Shown in pieces: positions 47,501-59,500 of a stretch of DNA of 64,000 bases. A program made the position numbers and the translations under genes. Under the pieces are notes generated by a model. The model saw only the letters and a list, made by a program, of their open reading frames with translations, was not told where the DNA came from and ran no database searches. This stretch comes from Gymnothorax reevesii (Eukaryota; Chordata; Actinopteri; Anguilliformes; Muraenidae). Position 1 is the first letter of the stretch, and the number at the start of each line of letters is the position of its first letter. The DNA lies in NCBI GenBank assembly GCA_029721435.1, contig CM056577.1, forward strand, positions 118,728,219-118,792,218, written 5' to 3'.

Positions 47501-50500
47501 ATGCACAAAAACACAATGATACAGCACACAGCAATTACTATACACACATACTTCATACTATTGACACAACTCTACACCCCACTTGACTGCCAGTCCAAAG
47601 TTTGAGAACAGCGGCACAATCCCTGCCAAGTGTCTGTACCCAATATGCACCTAAATTGCTGCAAGTTTGGAATGCTGATATCTGACTGAGCTTTTCTGGT
47701 GGTGCCCAAGGGGAAAAGCCATTTGTGAAAATATTATTTTGTCCAAATGCTGATCTCAGGTAGGTTCTTGGCTCGGTTTTGGTAATGTAATTGCAACTGT
47801 TACTCCATAACACAACATTTAATCGGCTATATTTGTTGTTTTCATTTGATGATACCCAAGCAAAACATTATTGTCAATAGTGCGGTAGCTAGCTAGCAAA
47901 ATTGATTTAATTGATTTAATGTCAACATTGTTTTAGTGAGCTCACAAATGTTTATATAGACGCTAATGGAAAACAATATTATCTGAATGTATACAGTATT
48001 TTATTGGTAGATAACACTAGAAATCAAAGTGCTCTCGCTGTCACAGTCTGACAGTAAGCGAGAGGCATGTAAGGACCCCAAGCTAATTGTTCATGGAAAT
48101 TGGCAGAAAAGAAAAACAAAATCATGTGATAATAAACAACTTGAAAATCACATTGATACGTTCAAGTGTTTTCGCATGAATAAAATGGGGGCAACATATT
48201 AAAAATAGGACCAAGGGTCATGTAGCTTACCGGCAAGCAATCTTATTGTGATGATACAAGATATGAAAATTTCATGAGAAGTTTGACCTTAGAATTATCA
48301 AAGGTCAATGTGAAGGTCACCAAATAAAAGTTCACATACATTTATAAGACCCCCTGTAATACCTAATCTCTGAAGCAGTTTTGGTGATGCAAGTCATTGA
48401 AAATTCAACATGTCAATTGTTAACAGTAAAGGTCGCAGAGGGTCGAGTTCAGCAAACGGACTTCATATATGACTATCTGATGATTCCATAAATGTCTCTA
48501 TACAAACCATAGCTCCGTCGGTGACCATTTTGGTGATAAAAGTCAGGGTAATTTCAATGCTGAAATTTACCCTCAGCGGTCTCTGACAATCTAGTTGAAT
48601 GCAACAAAATGAAAGTTCATATGTTACTTCCTCGATGTCTATAACACAAACCTAGGCTCCATCCGTGACCATTTTAGTGATACAAGTCATTGAATTTTCA
48701 CTTGGTCACAGTTGAACTACGAAGGTTAATACGAAGATCACCAAATGAAAGTTCATATATGACTTCCTATATTTTTATCCCTTATTTAACCAGGGAAGTC
48801 CCATTGAGAATGAAATCTCTTTTTCTAGGGAGCCCTGGGGGTTGAGGTGGGGAGGGAGAGGGAAACTTGCGCAGCCAATTAGATCAGGGGATGATTAGGT
48901 GGCAGGTTGAATGAGCCAGGTTGGTTAGCTACGACACCAGGGAACCCCCTACTCTTATCGAAGAGTGTCATAGGATCTTTAATGACCACAGTGAGTCAGG
49001 ACCTCGGTTTAACATCTCATCCGAAAGACGGCGTCTCCTTCAGTGCACTGTCCCCGTCACTGCACTGGGGCATTGGGGATTATTCCGCCAGAGGGAAGAT
49101 CGCCACCAACCGGCCCACCAACACCTCTTCCAGCAGGAACCTGGTTTTCCTCGGTGGCCTCCCATCTAAGTACTGACCAAGCCCACACCTGCTTAGCTTC
49201 AGCAGATCGAATTGTGGAATGACTGCTGGCAATAGGTCTTCCTATATGTCCGCAGGCTCCGTCTGCGACCATTTTGGCAATACAGGTCATTGTAATTGTA
49301 TAAGGTCAAGTTTGAGCTTCATTGGTCACCAACAGTCAAGCTGAATTTTCATGTGTGACTTCCTTTAAGTCTGTGATACTTCACCAAAGGTCAAGTTCAT
49401 ATACGACTTCCTAGAAGTGTTCAATACACATATGTTCCCAGTCTTCAATATTTTCAAGCGTAGAAACCTTTGAAAATTGTAACATTTTGCTTGATCTCAA
49501 GTTTGACCTATCAAGGTGGTCTTCTTCATCTGAGATTCCGGCAGGCTGCGGTAATGCTGCTCTCCACAGTTCATTACAAGATACTATTCAAATATTCACC
49601 ATTCGCTCTCACTCTCATACCCATGGGCAATTTAGTGTCTCCAATTAATCTGACATGCATGTCTTTGGACTGTGGGAGGAAACCGGAGTACCGGGAGAAA
49701 ACCCACTCAAACACAGGGAGAACAAGCGAACTCCACACAGAAAGGCCCCAGGCCGGAATAAAATCTACACTGCAATTAGCCAATACATTGAGCGCACCAG
49801 ATCTGCAGAAATTACACCCTCCCCTACAACGTATTGCAATTAGCCAACCTTTGTGGCTTCCCAGGCTGAAATCCCCAATGCCCTATATCCAGTCTGCCTT
49901 CTGTATTGCAATTAGCAAATGATTGTGGCTTCCCTTGTGCAAATTGTCACCCCTACCAGCTGGCATCTGTGATATTTCCTTGGGTTAATCGCAATGAAGG
50001 GCAATAAAAATATGGCCATTAAAATGCCCATACACCTTGTTGCAATCATGGAAGTCAATACTGACTCTATTGCCAAAAAGTTGAAATCTGGAGAGTACAA
50101 AATCTGCTGTAAACGTGATACTAGGTCTGATGTTTGGGATGTTGTAGTTGATGGGAACAGTGATTTGGATTATGCTGCATGTAAATCTTGTCATCAAGTG
50201 TCTGGATACCAGGGCAGGAAAACTGTTACATCAGGTCTCCAAAGGCATAAGTGTTGCGTTATACAGGGACAAACACTGTTGAAGGTTGGATTTAAACCTC
50301 TGAAAATCGCTTGGATATCCAAAACCACCAAGGAGTCAGTCACTTCGTATTCATCAATAAACTGGAGAAAAAAAAAAATAAACTATGTACACTTAACAGC
50401 CCCTAAGGCCTTAATCACAACTGGCCGTACGGGGTTGTACGGGTGGATTATGGGCAGAAATCTTGGAAAACTTGGGAAAAATGCAAGGGGCACGCAGGTT

Positions 50501-53500
50501 GTTCGTACGAAATGTTGAGTTCGTAGACAGCACGCTAAAGCAGTAGGCCAAAAATGTGCATTCACATTTTCTGCGTTCTCGCTGCGACAGGCAGCCCATG
50601 GACAGGACGTATTGAACACTCTCAGTCTCCGCAAGAGGGTAGTGCAAATCCCTGTGCAAACTGCTAAGGATCTCTACGTTTTTTCCAACCCCGAAAAGAC
50701 GCAGAAACCGTGCGTCCTGGAAAAACGTGTGGGCAGTTGTGATTAAGGCATAACATCTGAACTTTTAGCAATCAGTAAAATTTCAGGGTAGGCCTTCATG
50801 TTAAGTGCCAAAATAGTCTCTAAAATAAAAATGCCCAGTACAGTAAATGATTTTATATATCATTAACCAGGAAAGTAGAACATTTTATGCAGATAAGAAC
50901 AACAGAATATGTACTGTAGCCATATTTTCATGAGTGTACATGCGGGTGGGAGTCCTGACTATGTGGGTGAGGGGCGGGTGCAGGATGAAGTTTGAAAATT
51001 CATTCGGGTGCGGGTTGGGTGCGGGTTTAGGTTTCAGAAAATGTGCGGGTGTGGTGCAGGCGTGGGTTCAGTTCTTCGACCAGCTAGTAAATTAGCCTTT
51101 CCATTGACTTGCATACACCACTGACTAAAAGTAAATGCCAGCACTACTGGCCTGTAATGATGTCAATAAATAAATGCTTTGGATAAAATGCACCATTAAT
51201 TTTGGTCAAAATGTGTACATGATAAATAGAACATGATATGGGCATTTTCATATCACACCGTGTATCAACCCTCGACCAGTATCAGCCCTTGAACTAAAGC
51301 TCTCAGGCTGATACTGGGGTCTCGGGTTGATACAGCACGTGTTATGAAAATGCCCATATGACACTCTCTTTCTCTCTCTTATATATGAATGAGTGGGGTG
51401 CAAAAAACTAAGGCACCCCTGGTTTTAATGTCCGTTACAATTAATCTCCAAGTGATTTATAGCAAACCTAAGCACTTAATTATACAAAGTTAAACATGAC
51501 ACCTTTCTGCAAATTTAAAAGCAAGGTTTCCTTTTAATTTTTCTGTGTTTTTAAATGGTAAGAAAGGAAAAAGGGCTCCGTGCAAAAGTTTGAGAACCCT
51601 TTATGATTATTCTTTGTTACCTTTTAAGATGATTACTAAGGCCCAGATCCAGGTGATTTACTCGTTAGGGCTTCAATGAGTCAGGTGAATATAATCCAGG
51701 GTTGAAGTATATATTCTGAAGTAACTCCACGCCTTCTAAAGTATTCGACTGTGGTGGCCGTTGAGTCTGGTATTAAAAACCGTGTGTTCCTCAACAGTTG
51801 TCCAAGGATGTTAAATCAAGGTAATTCACTTCCACCAACAAGGAGAGGGCTACAAAAAACTCCGGCAACGTTTCAAAATACCTATTTCTACTGTCAGAAA
51901 CATCATAAGAGAATGGAAAATAAATGGAACACTTGAAGTCAAGGCAAGATCTGGAAGACCAAGAAAAATTTCAGATCGAATGGCCTGAGATCTGGTGAGA
52001 AATGCTCAGAAGAACCACACCTCACTGCAAAGGAGCTACAAAAAGAGTAGCAGACACAGGTCTAGTTTTTCAAAGGACAAAAATACAGCGTTCCTTATTC
52101 AACAAAGACCTACGTGGCAGAGTTGCAAGAAAGAAGCCTTTCCTATGACCTCAACACAAAATTAAGCGTCTGAAGTATGTAGAAGAAAACACCGAGAAAC
52201 CTCAAGCCAGTTGGAACAATGTGCTTTGGGCTGACGAAACCAAAATTGAACTTTTTGGCCACAACCAAAGAAGAACCAAACCAAACCAAAGAAGCTTGGA
52301 GAAAAAAGGGTGAAGCATTTGTAGAGACGAACACGTTGCCAAATGTAAAGCATGGAGGGGGATCCATTATGCTTTGGGGTTGTGTAGCAGCTGGGGACAG
52401 AGGCAATATTGTGTGGGTGGAAGAATGAATGGATTCCACCAAATATCAAGAGATTCTAGAGGCTAATGTTCTAAGCTCAGTCCAGAAATTCCAGAAATTG
52501 AAGTTGAAGAGACGTTGGATAATCCAGGAAGACAATGACCTGAAGCTTACCTCAAAATCCACCATGAAGTACCAACAGGAAAGACAGATGAAGGTTTTGG
52601 AATGGCCATCACAGTCCCCAGACTTGAACATTTTTGAAAATCTGTGGGGAGACCGCAAACATGCTGTGCATGCAAGAAGGCCGAAGAATATTTCTGAGCC
52701 CAAGAGAAGAATTGAAAGACTCTTAGCTGGCTATAGGAAGTGTTTGCAAGCTGTTATAGCTGCCCGAGGAGGAGTAACAAAGTACTAGCTGAAAGGGTTC
52801 CCAAACTTTTTCACAAGGCCTTTTTCCTTCTTTTATTATTTTGAGGCTGTAAATAGTTAAATAAAAAATGTTCTTGCTTTAAAATGTGATGAAATGTGTC
52901 ATGTTTGACTTTGAAAGCAAACCTGAACGCTAAATGCTACAATCACTTGGAGATTAATTGTAACAGACACTTCAACCAGGAGAGCCCAAATCTTTGCACC
53001 CCATTAACACTTAATAATAAAAGGGTACGTTTCAGCTTGTCATTTCAGTGATAAGTTTTGAGTAAGTTTCATTCTAAAAAACATTTTAAACACCAGCACA
53101 CCCAGTCTTTCGGATAGGAAGATGACCTTTATCGTGGCCTCAATGCGCCACAAGACGTTCCCCTATTGGTCCGACCACCTAGCGGGGGGCGGGTCTGTTC
53201 TGGAGTAAACAATCTTTGCAGTTCCAGGATGCGATTATGTCGCAACGGTTTGTTAGCACGACTTTAAGCAGCTGAGCGAAATTAAAAAAAAGGAACAAAC
53301 TCACAAAATAGTTTCCAACAAAAAATTAACAGAGCATTTCAAAGAAAAAGATCGTATAACGAATGCCAAATATTGGATAGGTTCTACGAAGTGTATAAAC
53401 TACATATTCTTCAATATTCATAGGGGAAATGCAAGTGAATGGGGAGGTAAATTTCAAGCACCCCCACTTTGGCACAAAGGCATGCAATAGTCAAGTGAGT

Positions 53501-56500
53501 CAACTGAAAAATGCATCGTACACTTTGATAACTGTATATTAAGCCCAAAGTCACAAAAATATAGCTTTAAGTACAGGGGAAAAAAAACATTAGGCCAACG
53601 ATGCTCAGTGCTAGTTTTAGCTAATAGCTTAGCCATTTTCCCATTTTTTCTTCTGTTCATAAAATGGGGCCATATTTGTAAAGGGTGGATATGCTGATGT
53701 TATGTGTCGGTCTACTGTTGAAAAAGCCCTCAGGCCAATTAATCATCGCTTTTGTCTTATGCTGTGGCTGCGAATGGAGCACGTGCAGTTGTGAGTCATC
53801 TAATCGCAAGCCCTCAGAGCTTGAGGGCGCCTGCTAAGCGCCAACGGCTGTGTCGTACCTAGCCTCCCTGAACTTCTTCAGCAGGCTGGGCCGGTCTTGA
53901 TTGCGTCGACGTCGGAACCATCTTTGGACCTGCCGCACCGAGCTGCCCGTCTTTTTGCTCAGACTTTCTATCGAACTCTGACAGGACAAAACACACAGAG
54001 AGGCTATTACAATGGCATAAACACTAAAGCCGCTTCAAAACAACGGTTAGCTCGCGTTTTGAGCATCCAGTCATATTTACCACAATAATTTGATAACCAG
54101 GAACAGCAATAAAGTTTAAAGTGAGCTGGGCTTAGCAGAAGTTGCAGTCTTGATTCTAAAGTGATAAACTGGTTGCGCCATTGAGTAAGGTACCCAAGAT
54201 GGGCCCCGTTTCATTAATTATAAAAAGAACTGCACAGAAGGAGATCTGAAAAATATGAAAAAAGACACTAAAGACACTCACTGACATAAAGGGAGCAGTT
54301 AAGGGCTCAATTTAGAGCCATTACATAATCCTGCTTCATGCGACAAGACCCCCATTACTTTTTTAGGCATTTTGGTAATAATTCAACATATGGGGTAGTT
54401 ATAACTCTAACGTATAGTCAAAGAATAGGGCTTTTAATTTGGAGGAAGCAAGATTGATTCCAAAGCTAGAAAAAGTTATGTTAAACCCCCAGGTAAGGTA
54501 CCAGAAATTCATCAGCATCATGTGGCATACACAGATCGATCACTCTCACTCACTCACATAATGCCAGGTATATCCAACAATGTCTCTACATGATAGACAC
54601 AGCTTAATTAATGTGTTTGTTTGGAAGACTTGTTATGCATGTGCATTCAGGAGTGTAGCACAGTGTAATCGTCAGTGTGTGCGAGTTGAGCTGGGGCTCA
54701 CCTGTGAGGGGTGTTTGCTTCTGTTACAGAAGTAGGCCTCCAGAGCAGGGTTGGGCTCGGCTCTGAGCCGCATGGTGTCTCTCACGCCCAGGAGAGAGGC
54801 CAGAGGGGTGGCAACTGTCCTGGAGGATGGGGGTGGGGTGATGGAGGGAGGGAGAGAGAGGGTGAGTGAAGGAGAGACCGGGAGAGGGGCGAACAGAAAC
54901 AACAGGAAAAAGAGAGGACAGAAAGAAAAAGCAAGGCAAAGATACCAAATCATACATGGCTGGGGTCAAAAAAAATTATGCCTTTTTGTGACATTGCACT
55001 ACACTTGCTTTTGGCATTATTTTTGTTTTATATGATAACAAACATGCCATGTATATCCAGTAAAGACATATCAACACAAGTACAGAGAAACGGCACGCTG
55101 TCCAAATACTGCTCTTTGAATTAACATCAATTTTAACAAAAATGAGCTACACTCCTGACATGTCCTTACACAATATTGTCCTTACACTCCTGATATGTCT
55201 TGACTGGATATACATGACATGTTTAGTATCATATAAAACAAAAATAGGACCAAGGGTCCTGTTGCTTACCGGCAAGCAGTGTTACAGAGATGATACTAGT
55301 TATGTAAATTTCAAGTGAAGTTTGACATTTAAATCAATGAAAATCAATGTCAAGGTCACTAAATAAAAGTTCAAATAGATTTATAAGACCTTCTACAATA
55401 CAATCCTAAGCTCTGAAGCAGTTATGGTGATACAAGTCATTATAATATGTCAATATGTATCCAATATGTCAATTGTGAACTTTGAAAGGTCACAGAAGGT
55501 CAAGTTGACGTCAGCAAATGGACTTCATATATGAATTTCCAAATGTCTCTCTACAAACCTTGGCTCAATCTATGACCATTTTGGTGATACAAGTCATTGT
55601 AATTTCACTGTCGAGTTTGACCCTCAAAAGGTCACTGACGCTCAAGTTGAATGTCACCAAATCATAGTTCATATGTGACGTCCTAGATGTCAGTAACCCA
55701 AACCAAGGCTCCATCAGTGACCGTTTTGGTGATAGAAGTCATTGCATTTTCAGTAGGTCACATTTGACCTTTGAAGGTCAATACAACGGTCAACAAGTGA
55801 AAGTTCATATGACTTCTCATACACTGCCTGTCCAAAAAATAAGTCACCGTTTGGAAATAAATGAACAAATTCTTTGATTGGATCATTATTGCGGTTTAAT
55901 ATGTTTAAATATATTAATATGTTTCAGCTGGCAATAATCATTTTAACCCTGACTGATGAAGTGTGTTGGTACTAATTTCTTTAAAAAAATCTTGTCGGAA
56001 TACACATCCCTTGATGGTGGAAATGATATTCCAGTATTTCAGAACGGGCAAGTTATTGGCCTGTATCTAGCAAAAAAAACCATGAATGAGAAAAACAAGT
56101 ATGAGGAATCATTTTCACAGACAAATTTGCCACCACAACGTCCTGACCTTAAGCACATTAAAAGTTATAGGGGTGTGCTCAAGAAAGACCACCTTGTGGT
56201 TCAACCATTTTGTCGAGAAGACGAGATATCGGCCAAAAATGATGGCATTTCTGAGCAAAAATAAATGTTTTGGAATTGCATATGGTAATTAAAACAATGA
56301 CAAGATGAATTTGCACTGTAATCAAAGCTACAGGGGTTTCAAATAAATATTTGAGTGAGCGACTTTTTTTTTTGGACGGGCAGTGTATGTCTCTAATACA
56401 AACCTAGACTCCATCTGTGACTTTTGGCATTGTTTTGCATCAAGTTTGACCTACAAATGTCATCAAGTTGAATGTCACTAAATGAAAGTTCATATGTGAC

Positions 56501-59500
56501 CTCCTATGTCAGTAACACAAAACTAGGCTAAATCTGTGACTTTTTCAGCGATAGAAGTCATTGAATTTTCTCTAGGTCAAGTTAGACCTTCGAAGGTCAA
56601 TTAGAAGGTCACCAAATGAAACTTCATGACTTCCTAGATGGACACAATACAAGCCAAATAGTAATAGTTTTGGAGATAGAAATCATTGAAATTTCACTAT
56701 AAGAAGTTTGACCTTCAAAGGTCGTCGAAAGTCAAGTTCAAGGCCACCAAATGAAAGTTTATGGATGAGTTCCTATACATCTCCAATACAAACCAAAACT
56801 ATCTGTCACCATTTTGCTGATACAAATCACTGAAATTTCACTGTGAAGTTTGGGCAATCAAAGTCACTGAAGGTCAAGTTCAATGTCACCAAATGAAACT
56901 TAATATATGACTTCCTATATGCCTGCAATACAAACCTAAGCTCTATCTGTAATAGTTTCACTGATTGAACAAGTCATTGAAATTTCACGATGTCAAGTGT
57001 GACCTTAGAAGGTCGCCGAAGGTCAGGTTCAAGGTCACCAAATGAAAGTTCATACATGACTTCCGATAAGTGTTCAATGCACATATGTTCCCAATCTTCA
57101 ATATTTTCAAGCCTAGAAACCTTTGAAAATTGTAACATTTTGGTTGACCTCAAGTTTGACCTTTCAAAGTCATCTGAGGTCAACTTTAACACAGCCAAAA
57201 TATAGGTCATATCTTACTTCCTATATGTCAGTAATACAAACTTAATCTCTATCTGTAACCATTAAGCTTCCACACGTGACCCACTTCCGTCGATTCAATC
57301 AAAATGGTACTCACACTGTACATTGACATTACCAAGGTAAGTTGATTGCCCCATTTAGAAAAAAAAATTTATCACGTGGTTTTTGAAAAATTATTTTTTT
57401 AAATTTCTCAGTCCTATCTTTAACATTGGGTCCAAAATTTCAAGGGCCCATAAAATGGACAAAAATGATTCAATCAAAATTCCGAGAAAAACCACTGGAG
57501 ATATGGTCTTGTAGTATGTTATTGGAAATTTACATAAAAATTCATCAAGCAAAAAAAAAAACAAGGATAAAAAATGTTCCGTGGAACAGTCCGTGGAAAT
57601 TTCAGTGGAAAGTAGAACACTTGAAGTGTCTAAAATGCATAGTTTTATCAATTTCAATTTAGTAAGGATCCAGAGTGACGCATTATTAAACCAGCTAGTC
57701 TTCAAATTTGCTTCAATACCAAGGGCAGACATTTTTACTTGGGGAATCTTCCGATTTTGAATTTGACCTTCGGAAACCTCACCTTTAAAAATGCTTAATA
57801 ACCTTAACCTCTCGCAGTTTTCATCTCCCGATTAGCCACAGTGTTGCTCAGATTAAACCGACGAGAGTCTAATTCACTTTTGATAGCATCGTTATACATT
57901 GCACCACAAAATTATGAGGCAGCTTCTGCGCTTAAATGACGATGTAAAATATAAATATGCCTTCACAATTTCAGTGCTCGTTAAGTGGCACGTTTTGCGG
58001 AAATTAGTTTGCGTGGCTACGGGAATCCATTCTTCATTTTGAATGTTGTCACAGCTAAAGGGCGCTGTAAGGTTGCACAGCTGTGTGACAATCCCAAGGA
58101 CGGCAGAAATAAATGCGGTTGGTTCTCTTCTAGCATGAAACTTCACTGCTCTTTCACAGTGAGAGGCAAATTATCTGAAATTGTATAGCCTGACCTAAAA
58201 TTTCATAGGTATTCATTTATAATTGGTAATCTAACACCCTAGGAAGCAGGAGATCTTTAGACTGCGTTTTCGGCTGCGTTGTTTTCAAGTACATGCAGCC
58301 TGTGGCCTATATCTGTCACTGGTCGCAAGCCATGTCAAATAGGTCGGCTCTGTTCTTGCTTGTGATTTAACGAGCTAATGGCGAGTCCGATAAGAAAGGG
58401 AAATGCAGCATCATTCAGACCGGTCTTTGCCTGAGATTGTGATGGAAGACGGGGCTCAGAAATATTAAAGAAACGGCACGCTAAGTGCCAAGCTATTGAG
58501 TTGCAAGAGAGTGGTTTTGGTTAATAGTTGTTTAGTTGGCAGGAGAATTTGTCGTTTTGCATTTCAATGCATTGTTCTGAATATCACCTGTACGACCAAT
58601 TGAAGCATTATGTCGCGTTGTTCAACTAAATGTGTGTGTATGCATGAATTTTTAATGCTAATGGTGGTACACGGGATAAATAATAAGAGCAACGCAGAGC
58701 GTGGCATATGCCCCCGCCTGTATGTTGATCAAGGGCATATGAAAATATCTAATATGGCCGCCACAGCAGCTATCGCACAACGCTGGTTTTCGAAAGGAAC
58801 CTTCCTCCAGCCACCCCCAATACGCCACCAGGAAACTGCATCAATCGGACGAGGTGTTCTTTAGTAATAGGGCGGAAACGAAAATCAAGATGGCTGCTGG
58901 GGCGGTCATATTGAATATCGCACAAAGCTGGTTTTAGAAAGGAACCTTCCTCTAGCCACCCCCAATACACCAGCAAGAAATGGCATCAATCGGATGAGAG
59001 ATTCTATATTTATCCCACGGAAACAAAAAGTTTACGGACGACGGACGGACGTGGTGTCGACATAATGCCCCCTTTCCTCTTTGGAGGGCGGGGGCATAAT
59101 AAAAATTATTGCGGACAACCCGATTTGTTTCCGAGGTTGTCCGGTGGGCAACCTAATTTTTTTCCCTTATTTTGAACACTGCTTATTGTTCACATTTCTG
59201 TTTCCACAGTTGAATGTCAATAATTTACGCATTGGCAATAGCATGCTGATGGATTTCCATGGCAATGAAACCCATTTGAATTTGAGTGCCAGACAGAGGG
59301 AAGGGAAGCATTACTCAAACAATCAAGAAAATATGTCCTCCATTGGTCTACCCATCTCTTTCCTCTATTTAATAGGGTAAGAGGAGTGGAGAAGAGAGCG
59401 CCGAGACACGCTTAGGGAGACAGAGGGCAAGATCGAGAGAAAGAGCACAAAATGGAGAGCGAGTGAGTGAGTGAGCAAGTGCTACAGGTACAGCATGGGA

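Noticed and set aside
48195..49530. CRISPR-like array from evenly spaced repeats
   Set aside because: The units are worn ~145-bp tandem repeats in a vertebrate intron, without constant short repeats and variable spacers.
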